In this document: positions 17,541 to 25,820 of the stretch, one piece after another
Numbering within the stretch: the first letter of the stretch is position 1
How the letters are laid out: every line of letters starts with the position of its first letter
Program-made: the position numbers and the translations under genes
NCBI GenBank assembly: GCA_964557975.1
Contig: CAZLCG010000015.1
Coordinates: 1-41,109, forward strand
Source: Fimenecus sp964557975
GTDB lineage: Bacteria; Bacillota; Clostridia; Oscillospirales; Acutalibacteraceae
Reading direction: 5' to 3'
Length of the DNA: 41,109 nt
Notes under the pieces: generated by a model
What the model was told of the DNA's origin: nothing
Database searches by the model: none
Seen by the model: only the letters and a program-made list of their open reading frames with translations

Positions 17541-17592
17541 ATATAAATTGCCTCCCTCACTTATTTTATGGCTTAATGATACGGTTCTATTA

Positions 17593-17609
17593 TTAACCTG
17601 ATATTAACA
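17593..17609. promoter_or_regulatory. Possible OmpR-family direct-repeat site upstream of htrA
   Basis: TTAACC (17593) and TTAACA (17604) recur with the 11-base period typical of PhoP/PhoB-type sites. They lie about 55-70 bases upstream of the HtrA start and next to the response regulator/kinase genes. Only two clear half-sites are seen. Confidence 0.35.
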
Positions 17610-17645
17610 ACATTTAAAAATTTTTATTGTGACCGCGCGCTCGGC

Positions 17646-19169
17646 TTACCCAAGCGGCGGAAATTCGGGCAAAGTAATTCGGAACTCGGTATATTCGCCC
17701 TCTCTGCTGTCGGCTTGAACGGTTCCCCCGTGCATTTCAACAATGGTCTTAACTATATAAAGCCCAAGCCCCGCGCCCTTGACGTCATAGCTTCTTGACT
17801 TATCGACCTTGTAGAACCTTTCAAATATTTTTGAAAGCTCCTCGGTTTGAATACCCGCCCCTGTATTTCTTATTATAACCGAAACCGATTTATTTTCATT
17901 CTTGTTTACAAAGGCTGTAATCTTGCCGTTTTCGGTGAACTTGACCGCGTTATCGACAAGGTTATAAATAACCTGATGAATCATATCCTCGTCAGCGGTT
18001 ACATAGGTCGGCTCCAAAACGTCAAGCCCGCAGATTTCAATGTTCTTTTCCTCTATTTTTTGCTCAAAAGAAATAAATACATTAAAAATATCATTACAGA
18101 TATTGAATTTTTTCGGTTTAAGCTTTAACTCGCCCGCTTCGATTTTTGACATATTAAGCATTGCCACAACAAGCCTTGAAAGCCGTTTCGTTTCGTTTGA
18201 AACTATTTCAAGATAATAGCTTTGGTTTTCGGGAGGTATCGTCCCGTCAAGAATACCGTCGATGAAGCCTCCTATCGTCGTCATAGGCGTTTTCAACTCA
18301 TGGGAAACGTTTGCAACAAAGCTTCTTCTTGAATTTTCAAGCGATGCGAGGCTTGACGCCATTGAGTTGAACGCCTTTAAAAGATTTTCAAGCTCTCCGC
18401 CGCCCCTCACCTTAACACGGTAGCTGAAATCGCCCATCGCATACGCCTTGGTTGCCTTTGACATATCCCTGAGCGGTCTTATCAGGTTGCCCGTAAAGAA
18501 ATAGATTGCAACCGCGCCAACAATCAACGCAAAAGAAGCCGAAAGCAAGAACATTTTTATTATATTTTTATAATAAGTAAATGCGCCGGAGGACACGGGC
18601 TTAACCGCAAACACAGCGGCAACGGCGTTTCCGTTTACGGTTACGGGTCGAACGGAAGCCAGCTGATATTTAACATACATCCCGTCAAGCTTGGTTTTTG
18701 AAGAGGAAAAGCCGCCTTCAAGCGCGCTTTTCAAAACCGAATCGGGAACATGGTAAAGGCTGTGAACAAGACATTCCCCGTTCTCGCTGACCGTATAATC
18801 CTCAGATACAAGGTCCTTACATAAAATAATATCGCCTTCGGTGTTGCAGACAAAAATATCGGCGTCAATGGAATTTGAAATCAAATTTATATTGTTGCAC
18901 AGCAGGAAAATCGAGCCTCTGGCGTCGGTGTCCATCCTCGTAGCGAGAATCTCCGAGGTAAGGCTTGCGACATTTTCCGAATTTTCAGACAGAAGCTCGA
19001 GCGCCTGTTCGCTCCAATTTCCGAATGCAAAAAATCCAAACGCAACTCCCAAAACGGCGAAGCAAAAAAATTCAAGAACCAAAAACGCGCAAAAATATTT
19101 TGTAAAAAGACTGTTGCTTTTAATTCTTCTTTTCGCCTTTTTTGCGAAATTCTTAATTGAACCTGACAT
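17646..19169 (-). CDS. Membrane sensor histidine kinase
   Basis: A 507-residue two-component kinase. It has TM1 at about 25-50, an extracytoplasmic sensor region of about 150 residues, and TM2 at about 205-227. HAMP follows (about 228-280), then HisKA with phospho-acceptor His290 in FVANVSHELKTP, and HATPase_c with N-box NAVKFTENG and G-box GAGLGLYIV. There is no PAS domain, unlike WalK. It starts 5 bases after the response-regulator stop, so the pair is one operon. The order regulator-kinase-HtrA resembles walRK-htrA loci, but this could equally be another envelope-stress system. Confidence 0.92.
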   Translation of the reverse strand: MSGSIKNFAKKAKRRIKSNSLFTKYFCAFLVLEFFCFAVLGVAFGFFAFGNWSEQALELLSENSENVASLTSEILATRMDTDARGSIFLLCNNINLISNSIDADIFVCNTEGDIILCKDLVSEDYTVSENGECLVHSLYHVPDSVLKSALEGGFSSSKTKLDGMYVKYQLASVRPVTVNGNAVAAVFAVKPVSSGAFTYYKNIIKMFLLSASFALIVGAVAIYFFTGNLIRPLRDMSKATKAYAMGDFSYRVKVRGGGELENLLKAFNSMASSLASLENSRRSFVANVSHELKTPMTTIGGFIDGILDGTIPPENQSYYLEIVSNETKRLSRLVVAMLNMSKIEAGELKLKPKKFNICNDIFNVFISFEQKIEEKNIEICGLDVLEPTYVTADEDMIHQVIYNLVDNAVKFTENGKITAFVNKNENKSVSVIIRNTGAGIQTEELSKIFERFYKVDKSRSYDVKGAGLGLYIVKTIVEMHGGTVQADSREGEYTEFRITLPEFPPLG

Positions 19170-19174
19170 ATCGC

Positions 19175-19867
19175 TTAATCCTTGGTTTCAAATTTATAAC
19201 CTACGCCCCAAACGGTTTTAAGCTCCCATTTATCGGAAACGCCCTCTAACTTTTCACGCAGCCTTTTAACATGAACGTCAACCGTTCTCGAATCGCCGTA
19301 ATAGTCGAAGCCCCAAACCTCGTCAAGGAGCTGGTCGCGCGAGAAAACTCTGTTAGGGTTGGACGCAAGGTGAAAAATAAGCTCAAGCTCCTTGGGAGGA
19401 GTATCGACCGCAACGCCGTTTACCCTCATTTCATAATTTGTAAGGTTAACGGTAAGCTTGTCAAAATTAACCTCTTTAACGTTCTCAGAACCGCTTTGAG
19501 CGCCGCTTCTTCTTAAAACCGCTTTAATTCTTGCAACTATTTCTTTTGTGTCAAAGGGCTTCGTAACATAATCGTCCGCGCCAAGCTCAAGACCTAAAAC
19601 CTTATCGAAGGTTTCGCCCTTGGCAGTCAGCATTATTATGGGTTTGTCCGAAAATTTGCGAACCTCGCGGCAAACCTGCCAGCCGTCGAGGTGCGGAAGC
19701 ATAATGTCAAGCAGCATTAAATCGGGATTTTCCTGCTTAAACGTGTCGATGGCGGACATACCGTCATTTACGATTTTTGTAATAAAGCCCTCTTTTTCAA
19801 GATATAGCCGTAACAACTCGCAAATATTGTTATCGTCATCAACTATAAGGATTTTTTCGTTAGCCAT
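19175..19867 (-). CDS. OmpR/PhoB-family response regulator
   Basis: A 230-residue regulator with an N-terminal receiver (Asp54 in MLLDIMLP is the phosphorylation site; Asp10-12 form the acidic pocket). A C-terminal winged-helix Trans_reg_C domain (about 130-228) includes the SRTVDVHVKRLREKL recognition region. It probably receives phosphate from the kinase encoded immediately downstream. TATAAT lies at 19909-19914 on the minus strand without a good -35. Repeated sites at 19937-20001 upstream are candidates for its own binding. It could be WalR-like, but sequence alone does not settle this. Confidence 0.93.
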   Translation of the reverse strand: MANEKILIVDDDNNICELLRLYLEKEGFITKIVNDGMSAIDTFKQENPDLMLLDIMLPHLDGWQVCREVRKFSDKPIIMLTAKGETFDKVLGLELGADDYVTKPFDTKEIVARIKAVLRRSGAQSGSENVKEVNFDKLTVNLTNYEMRVNGVAVDTPPKELELIFHLASNPNRVFSRDQLLDEVWGFDYYGDSRTVDVHVKRLREKLEGVSDKWELKTVWGVGYKFETKD

Positions 19868-19908
19868 GATCGCCCTCCGATTAAATATTTCTTTATAAGA
19901 TATTTTTA

Positions 19909-20001
19909 ATTATAGCCCTAAATAAAAATAAAATATGAACAAAAATAGAATAAATGTTTAATTGTGAACAAAATAGACAGTCTGTTTAATTGTGAACAAA
20001 G
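19909..20001 (-). promoter_or_regulatory. Promoter with repeated operators upstream of the response regulator
   Basis: TATAAT lies at 19909-19914 on the minus strand. TGTTTAATTGTGAACA, an imperfect dyad (TGTTTA/TGAACA), occurs at 19956-19972 and again 28 bases on at 19984-20000 (plus-strand reading). A half copy TGAACAAA lies at 19937-19944. The -35 is poor, which fits activator control. Confidence 0.55.
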
Positions 20002-20014
20002 GTAATTGTATCAT

Positions 20015-20065
20015 AAAAAACGGAGTTTTGAAATACATTCCCGAAAATTCAAAACTCCGTTTTTA
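20015..20065 (-). terminator. Terminator after leuD
   Basis: AAAAACGGAGTTTTGAA pairs with TTCAAAACTCCGTTTTT directly after the leuD stop, followed by T-rich sequence on the minus strand. Confidence 0.85.
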
Positions 20066-20548
20066 TTATTTTTTAAGCGAAGCCAAAAGACCGCCCTGTT
20101 TTATAATGTTCTGAATAAACGGCGGGAACGGCTCAGCTTTATAGGCTTTGCCCTTGGTGATATCGGTAATCACACCGCTGTCAAAGTCAACCGAAACCTC
20201 GTCGCCGTTTTCAATATCCTCGCCCGCTTCGGGACATTCGAGAATGGGAAGCCCGATATTAAGCGAATTGCGATAAAATATTCTTGCAAAGTTTTTCGCA
20301 ATAACGCACGAAACGCCTGCCGCCTTTATTGCAATAGGCGCATGCTCCCTTGAAGAACCGCAGCCGAAATTAACGCCCGCGACGATTATATCGCCCTCGT
20401 TAACATTCTTTACGAAATCCTTATCAATATCCTCCATACAGTGAGCCGCAAGCTCCTTACTGTCCGCAGTATTCAAATATCTCGCGGGGATAATAACGTC
20501 TGTATCGACATGATCGCCGTACTTGTGAACCTTGCCCTGTATTTTCAT
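20066..20548 (-). CDS. leuD: 3-isopropylmalate dehydratase small subunit
   Basis: A 160-residue LeuD that completes the LeuCD isopropylmalate isomerase of leucine synthesis. GVNFGCGSSREHAP is the family signature. YLNTAD and the C-terminal beta-barrel residues are in place. The short length is usual for the bacterial/archaeal small-subunit type. AGGAGG precedes the ATG. It follows leuC by 12 bases and ends in a terminator, so it is the last gene of the galM-ilvN-leuC-leuD unit. A homoaconitase-type substrate cannot be excluded from sequence alone. Confidence 0.93.
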   Translation of the reverse strand: MKIQGKVHKYGDHVDTDVIIPARYLNTADSKELAAHCMEDIDKDFVKNVNEGDIIVAGVNFGCGSSREHAPIAIKAAGVSCVIAKNFARIFYRNSLNIGLPILECPEAGEDIENGDEVSVDFDSGVITDITKGKAYKAEPFPPFIQNIIKQGGLLASLKK

Positions 20549-20560
20549 TTCAATTCCTCC

Positions 20561-21823
20561 TTAATCCAAAGCCGTGGGGTCGCAGATATATCCCATAACA
20601 GCGCTTGCCGCCGCAACATAGGGGCTTGCAAGGTAAACCTCAGAGTCGGGATGCCCCATTCTGCCGACAAAATTGCGGTTCGTGGTTGAAACCGCCTTCT
20701 CGCCCGCCGCCAAAATTCCCATATGACCGCCGAGACACGGACCGCAGGTAGGCGTTGAAACGATTGCGCCTGCCTCAACAAACGCTTTTGTAAGACCTTC
20801 CTCAATGCACTGAAGATATATTTTCTGCGTTGCGGGGATTATTATGGTTCTGACGTCGGGATCGACCTTTCTGCCCTTTATAACCGAAGCCGCCGCGCGC
20901 ATATCCTCAATTCTGCCGTTTGTGCAGGAGCCTATTACCGCCTGATCGATTTTTATCTTTTCGATGCTGTCGGTGGTATGGGTGTTCTCGGGAAGATGCG
21001 GAAACGCAACCGTGGGCTTTAATTCGTCAAGATTTACCGTTATTACCTCGTCGTATTCCGCGTCCCCGTCAGCCTCAAAGATAACGGGCTTTCTGTCGGT
21101 TTTATCCTTTATGTAATCAAGCGTTTTTTCATCGACGGGAAAAATGCCGTTTTTCGCGCCGCATTCGATTGCCATATTCGCAATACAGAAGCGGTCGTCC
21201 ATTGAAAGCTCGGAAATTCCGTCGCCCGTAAATTCGAGCGAACGGTATCTTGCGCCGTCAACGCCGATTTTACCGATAAGGTGCAAAATCACGTCCTTAC
21301 CGCCGACATACTTTTTAAGCTTGCCCGTAATAACTACCTTAACAGCCGACGGCACTTTAAACCATGCCGTACCCGAGATCATACCCGCCGCCATATCGGT
21401 TGAGCCTACGCCCGTTGAGAACGCGCCGAGAGCGCCGTAGGTACAGGTGTGAGAGTCCGCGCCTATTACGGTATCGCCCGAAATTACAAGACCGCTTTCG
21501 GGAAGCAACGCATGCTCTATTCCCATTTTGCCGACGTCAAAGAAATTTTTAATGCCGTAGTCCTTTGCAAAGCTTCTTACCTGCCTGCAATGCTCGGCTG
21601 ATTTAATATCTTTGTTAGGCGTAAAATGATCCATAACGAGAGCTATTCTGTTTTTGTCAAAAACATCCGTAAAGCCCTTCGCCTTCATCTCGTTTATTGC
21701 AACGGGCGACGTTACGTCGTTGCCCATTACCAGATCAAGCCTTGCGTTAATAAGCTGACCTGCTTTAACCTCGGAAAGTCCCGCGTGCGCCGCAAGGATT
21801 TTCTGCGTCATTGTCATTCCCAT
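20561..21823 (-). CDS. leuC: 3-isopropylmalate dehydratase large subunit
   Basis: A 420-residue aconitase-family large subunit that converts 2- to 3-isopropylmalate with LeuD. The [4Fe-4S] cysteines are in VIGSCTNGR and PTCGPCLGG, and the DSHTC strand is also typical. The length fits the LeuC2 (archaeal/clostridial) type, about 420 residues rather than 460. AAAGGA lies 9 bases before the start. It lies between ilvN and leuD with 22- and 12-base gaps, so it is clearly co-transcribed. Confidence 0.93.
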   Translation of the reverse strand: MGMTMTQKILAAHAGLSEVKAGQLINARLDLVMGNDVTSPVAINEMKAKGFTDVFDKNRIALVMDHFTPNKDIKSAEHCRQVRSFAKDYGIKNFFDVGKMGIEHALLPESGLVISGDTVIGADSHTCTYGALGAFSTGVGSTDMAAGMISGTAWFKVPSAVKVVITGKLKKYVGGKDVILHLIGKIGVDGARYRSLEFTGDGISELSMDDRFCIANMAIECGAKNGIFPVDEKTLDYIKDKTDRKPVIFEADGDAEYDEVITVNLDELKPTVAFPHLPENTHTTDSIEKIKIDQAVIGSCTNGRIEDMRAAASVIKGRKVDPDVRTIIIPATQKIYLQCIEEGLTKAFVEAGAIVSTPTCGPCLGGHMGILAAGEKAVSTTNRNFVGRMGHPDSEVYLASPYVAAASAVMGYICDPTALD

Positions 21824-21845
21824 AGAAGTTTATCCTTTCAAACAA

Positions 21846-22367
21846 TTATTTGCCGTCTCTGATATTGGTATCGCCGCTTTCAAGCGCGGTAAGACCCGAA
21901 CGCGAAAGCTCGATTATGCCGTGCTTTGTCATTTTATCAATGAATTTATCAATAAGCGACGGCAGACCGGTAAGCTCGGCTGTTATAGTGGTGTGACCGA
22001 TGTCCTTAACCTTTGCGCCGAAGCCGTTAACCGTTTTAAGCACGGCTTTTCTCTGGCTGTTAAGCGCGTGAACCTTAATAAGCAGAAGCTCCGAAGAAAT
22101 AAGCCTGCCCTCATTGAGCCTTACAACCTTTATGACGTCCTCAAGCTTTGAAAGCTGCCTTTCGACCTGCATAAATTTATATTCCTCAACATCCGAAACA
22201 ATTGTAATTCTCGAATATTCGGGGTTTTCGGTTTCGGCTACAGTCAGACTCACAACATTGTAGCCGCGCCTTGCAAAAAGGCTCGCGACGCGAAGCAATA
22301 CGCCCGTTCTGTTATATACCAGCGCCGAAAGGTAAATCCTTTCAAGCTTTTCGTTATTTTCTCCCAT
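21846..22367 (-). CDS. ilvN: Acetolactate synthase small (regulatory) subunit
   Basis: A 173-residue regulatory subunit with an N-terminal ACT domain (about residues 10-85, with VYNRTGVLLRVASLFARRGYNV) and a C-terminal ALS_ss domain. It confers valine feedback inhibition on, and activates, the IlvB catalytic subunit. The catalytic ilvB is not in the window; the upstream neighbour is galM instead. AGAGG precedes the ATG. It starts 28 bases after galM and precedes leuC by 22 bases. Confidence 0.93.
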   Translation of the reverse strand: MGENNEKLERIYLSALVYNRTGVLLRVASLFARRGYNVVSLTVAETENPEYSRITIVSDVEEYKFMQVERQLSKLEDVIKVVRLNEGRLISSELLLIKVHALNSQRKAVLKTVNGFGAKVKDIGHTTITAELTGLPSLIDKFIDKMTKHGIIELSRSGLTALESGDTNIRDGK

Positions 22368-22395
22368 AATTTAACCTCTTTCAAGCCTTGCGGCG

Positions 22396-23442
22396 TTATT
22401 TTGAAAATTTATATACCGTTTCGGAAACAAACGGCTTATCCTCGGAAAATAAATTCTGTATAAATTCCGCGTGGTTCAACGCGTCGGGGAAATACTGCGT
22501 TTCAAGGCAGAAGCCCGTTCTGTACTCAAGCGGTTTGCCGCCCTTGCCGATTTGCGAGCCGTCCATAAAATTGCCCATATAGAACTGAACGCCGGGCAGG
22601 TCGGTATAGCCCTCAAGCACTCTGCCGCTTTTTTCGGAAACCACCCTGCAAAACCGCCTTAATGTTCCGTCATATCCCGAAATTATGAAATTATGGTCAT
22701 AACCCCCCGCTATTTTAAGCTGTTCGTCATCGGCGTTTACATCCTTGCCGATTGCCTTGGGAGTTCTGAAATCAAACGCCGTACCCTCAACCTTTCTTAT
22801 CTCGCCCGTAGGAATGGCGTCGGAGTCGGTAGGAGTGAACGAATCGCAGAACAGCTGCATAATATGATTTTCGATATTTCCGCCGTCAAAGCCGTCAAGA
22901 TTAAAATAAGCGTGATTTGTGACATTCAGCGGACATTTCGCGTCGGGCGTGCAGTTATAGCGTATCTTAACCTCGTTTCGGTTGTTAAACGAAAAGGCGA
23001 CCTCGTTTTTTACGCTTCCGGGGAAACCCTCCGCGCCCTCGGGACTTAAATATGTAAACATAACGGCGTTGTCGTCGACAATTATATGATCCCACACGGC
23101 GGTTTCATATTCGTGATTGGAATGAAGCGTGAATTTGCCGTTTACATTTTTGGTTATCTGATAATTCCTGCCGTCGACGGTGATCCCCTTGCCGGCAATA
23201 CGGTTTGCGACCCTGCCGACGGTTCTGCCCTGCGAATCCGTGCAAAGCTCCTGTCCCTCAACGGTGTCAAAGCCGACAAGCACATCCGCAAGCACGCCGT
23301 CCTTATCGGGCACAACGATCTTGTTAAGCGTAGCGCCGTATGTGAGCAATTCAATATAAGCGCCGCTGTCGTTTGTTATTGTAAAGGAATAAACATCCTT
23401 ACCGTCCTTGGTTTTTCCGTAAAATGATTTTTCGGTTTTCAT
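22396..23442 (-). CDS. galM: Aldose 1-epimerase
   Basis: A 348-residue galactose mutarotase that interconverts alpha and beta anomers of hexoses. It has the NRIAGKGITVDGR entry, LHSNHEYETAVWD with a conserved His, the NVTNHAYFNLDG catalytic-His segment, and a C-terminal GFCLETQYFPDALNH with the catalytic Glu. The length is normal. GAGGTGAAAG precedes the ATG. It is the promoter-proximal gene of a unit whose other genes are for branched-chain amino acids. No galK, galT or lacZ is nearby, so the sugar context is missing. The promoter is at 23579-23607. Confidence 0.95.
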   Translation of the reverse strand: MKTEKSFYGKTKDGKDVYSFTITNDSGAYIELLTYGATLNKIVVPDKDGVLADVLVGFDTVEGQELCTDSQGRTVGRVANRIAGKGITVDGRNYQITKNVNGKFTLHSNHEYETAVWDHIIVDDNAVMFTYLSPEGAEGFPGSVKNEVAFSFNNRNEVKIRYNCTPDAKCPLNVTNHAYFNLDGFDGGNIENHIMQLFCDSFTPTDSDAIPTGEIRKVEGTAFDFRTPKAIGKDVNADDEQLKIAGGYDHNFIISGYDGTLRRFCRVVSEKSGRVLEGYTDLPGVQFYMGNFMDGSQIGKGGKPLEYRTGFCLETQYFPDALNHAEFIQNLFSEDKPFVSETVYKFSK

Positions 23443-23578
23443 CCTTTCACCTCGTAAGCGTTTAAAGCCGATTGACGCGCCGCCAGCCTTTCAGCCGACG
23501 GAAATACAGCCTTTCGGGCAAAACCGTTTTTTCTTTGCCTAAGCCGTTTAAAGAAAGGAATTTGCCCTTATCTGTAAT

Positions 23579-23607
23579 AGTATATTATTATTAAAGCCCC
23601 GTGTCAA
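23579..23607 (-). promoter_or_regulatory. Strong promoter for the galM-ilvN-leuCD operon
   Basis: A perfect minus-strand TTGACA and TATACT are separated by 17 bases. The transcript would have a leader of about 130 nt before galM. I see no clear attenuator in it. Confidence 0.75.
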
Positions 23608-23707
23608 GGAAGCGAAAAAAATTTTCGGTTAAATTCCCGAAACGTAACAGCATATACAAAAAGTTAAAAAACAAATTATTTGCAGCCTTTCGGTTTATCC
23701 TTTTTTA

Positions 23708-23736
23708 TTGACTTTTGCCCCGTTTAATTGTATTCT
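23708..23736 (+). promoter_or_regulatory. Promoter for the FHA-FtsW-PBP operon
   Basis: TTGACT and TATTCT are separated by 17 bases. AGGAGG follows at 23756-23761. Confidence 0.6.
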
Positions 23737-23768
23737 TATTTAAAGAGATTTAAAAAGGAGGAAGCGTT

Positions 23769-24500
23769 ACGGAAGCCTTTTTTGAACAGTTTGACTATCT
23801 TGTCCGCTATGTTTTCGCTTTTACGGCGGTTATAATACTTCTGCGCTGCGTATTCTCGCTTTTCAGGGCAAGACCGAGGCGTGAGGTTATGGCTACGCTT
23901 TTAAATCTGGCGGATGACACGGAAATTGAAATAGAGAATTGGGAAACCTCAATAGGCAGAAGCCGTTCGTGCGATATTTCACTTAAAAAATACGGTACTG
24001 TTTCGCGTTTTCACGCTGTGCTGGCGCTTCGTAAGGACGGCTGGTTCGTCTTTGATACGGAGTCCAAAACAGGCGTATACGTCAACGGTGAAAAGATAAG
24101 ACATTCAGCCGAGATTTATGACGGGGATACCGTATCGTTCGGTAATGCGGTTATGAAATTCTCGTCAAACGGCTACGGCGTGAACACCGAAGAGGACGCG
24201 GGCGATGTAGAGGACTTTACAAATGCCGCGAGGCTTGTAAACCTTGCGGACAACAGCGCCTACTATCTTCACGGAAGCTGTCTTTTCGGACGCGACAGGA
24301 ACTGCAACATAAGCCTGCCTATGCCCGACATTGCAAGAGAGCATGCCGAAATATACCTCTCAAGGGACGGCTGGATGATTGCCGATTTGGGCTCCGAGGG
24401 CGGAACCTTCTTAAACGGCGAGCTTGTTTTTGACGCTTATCCGCTTTATGACGGCGATATTATCACTATCGGCGATTACAGCTTTATGTTCAGAGAGTAG
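23769..24500 (+). CDS. Membrane protein with two FHA domains (probable ACG start)
   Basis: Two forkhead-associated domains read phosphothreonine peptides and here probably link Ser/Thr kinase signalling to wall synthesis. FHA1 has GRSRSCDIS and SRFHA; FHA2 has GRDRNCNIS and AREHA. An ATG at 23889 gives 203 residues, but it lacks a good ribosome binding site. The same frame stays open for 40 codons upstream. It encodes a hydrophobic segment (about residues 12-31), then a basic RARPRR stretch. A perfect AGGAGG at 23756 lies 7 bases before an ACG at 23769. No ATG, GTG or TTG occurs in frame between the stop TAA at 23751 and 23889. The likely protein is 243 residues with an N-terminal TM helix, starting at a near-cognate ACG or at a mutated ATG. 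ftsW follows after 12 bases. Confidence 0.75.
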   Translation, partial: TEAFFEQFDYLVRYVFAFTAVIILLRCVFSLFRARPRREVMATLLNLADDTEIEIENWETSIGRSRSCDISLKKYGTVSRFHAVLALRKDGWFVFDTESKTGVYVNGEKIRHSAEIYDGDTVSFGNAVMKFSSNGYGVNTEEDAGDVEDFTNAARLVNLADNSAYYLHGSCLFGRDRNCNISLPMPDIAREHAEIYLSRDGWMIADLGSEGGTFLNGELVFDAYPLYDGDIITIGDYSFMFRE

Positions 24501-24512
24501 GGAGGGATAACC

Positions 24513-25790
24513 GTGGCTTTAAAAGAGACTAAAAACAAAAAGAAAAGAAAGTACAGATACAGAAAGCCTGTTAATTGGTTGTTTCTCTTAATACTTATGA
24601 CGGTATTTCAGGTTTTTTGCGCAACGCAGATTTTATTAAACGGCGGCGAAGATCTTGTAAAAAGCACCATTTACGCCGTGTTCGGCTTGTACATTACGGT
24701 CGAATGGGTTTACTTTATAATCTTTGCCGGCATTTTAAGAAGAAAAAGCTTTGAGGTTGAATTGATAGCCTTTTTCCTTTCGGGGATAGGTCTTGCGCTC
24801 ACCACAAGCGTATATCCCGATAAGGCGTACACCCAGCTTGCGGCGGTATTCCTCGGAATCGGCGTATTCATTGTGCTTTTGTGGATCTTAAGCGACATAG
24901 ACAGGGTCATAAGGCTTCGTATGCCCGTGGCGTTTTTATCCCTTGCGGCGCTTGTGTTAACGCTTATCTTCGCAAAGGAAATCAACGGCGCGAGGAACTG
25001 GATATATATAGGCAGCTTTTCAATACAGCCGTCCGAAATCGTAAAGCCGATGTTCGTGTTTGTCGGCGCGGCTACGCTTGAAAGCCTGCAATCAACCAAG
25101 CTGTTAACAAAATATATTGTTTTTGCGGTAGTGTGCGTCGGTCTTTTGTTTGTTATGAAGGACTTCGGCACGGCGCTTATATTCTTCTTTACCTTTGTAA
25201 TAATCGCGTTTCTGCGTTCGGGCGACATAAAGACCCTGTTTCTTATATGCGCGGGCGCGGTAATGGGCGGAGTTGGCGTAATAACCTTTAAGCCCTATGT
25301 TATGAACAGATTTGAGACATACAGACACGTTTGGGATTATGCCGACGGCAAGGGCTATCAGCAGGTAAAGCTTCTCATTTACTCGGTAAGCGGCGGTCTG
25401 TTCGGGCTGGGACTCGGCAACGGGAGGCTCAGAGGCGTATTCGCGGCGACAGAGGATCTGGCGTTCGGTATGGTATGCGAGGAATTCGGTATGATAATCG
25501 CCTTTACCGTTCTTTTAACCTTTGTGGCGTTAGTGGTTTACAGCATACGCTATTCGGCGGCGGCGCGTTCCTCGTTCTATTCGATAGCGGCGTGCGCCGC
25601 TTCGTCGCTTATGCTGTTTCAGGCGGCGCTCCATGTTTTCGGCGCTACGGACTTACTACCGTGGACGGGCGTTACGTTGCCGTTTATCAGCCGAGGCGGT
25701 TCAAGTATGATGTGCTGTTGGGCGCTTGTCGCTTTTATTAAGGCGATTGATGTTAAAACATATAAACGGTATGACAGGATTGCTAAATAA
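24513..25790 (+). CDS. FtsW/RodA/SpoVE-family peptidoglycan glycosyltransferase
   Basis: A 425-residue SEDS protein with about ten TM helices. It polymerises lipid II together with a class B PBP. The MKDFGTAL segment and the C-terminal LPFISRGGSSMM motif (FtsW/RodA normally have an FISYGGSS-type motif) place it firmly in the family. The start is a GTG behind GGAGGG. It lies between the FHA gene (12 bases) and the PBP gene (30 bases). Whether it serves division, elongation or the spore cortex cannot be decided from sequence, so no symbol is given. Confidence 0.93.
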   Translation: MALKETKNKKKRKYRYRKPVNWLFLLILMTVFQVFCATQILLNGGEDLVKSTIYAVFGLYITVEWVYFIIFAGILRRKSFEVELIAFFLSGIGLALTTSVYPDKAYTQLAAVFLGIGVFIVLLWILSDIDRVIRLRMPVAFLSLAALVLTLIFAKEINGARNWIYIGSFSIQPSEIVKPMFVFVGAATLESLQSTKLLTKYIVFAVVCVGLLFVMKDFGTALIFFFTFVIIAFLRSGDIKTLFLICAGAVMGGVGVITFKPYVMNRFETYRHVWDYADGKGYQQVKLLIYSVSGGLFGLGLGNGRLRGVFAATEDLAFGMVCEEFGMIIAFTVLLTFVALVVYSIRYSAAARSSFYSIAACAASSLMLFQAALHVFGATDLLPWTGVTLPFISRGGSSMMCCWALVAFIKAIDVKTYKRYDRIAK

Positions 25791-25820
25791 ACAGCCTGCA
25801 TTTTTAAGGAGCGATTAAAA

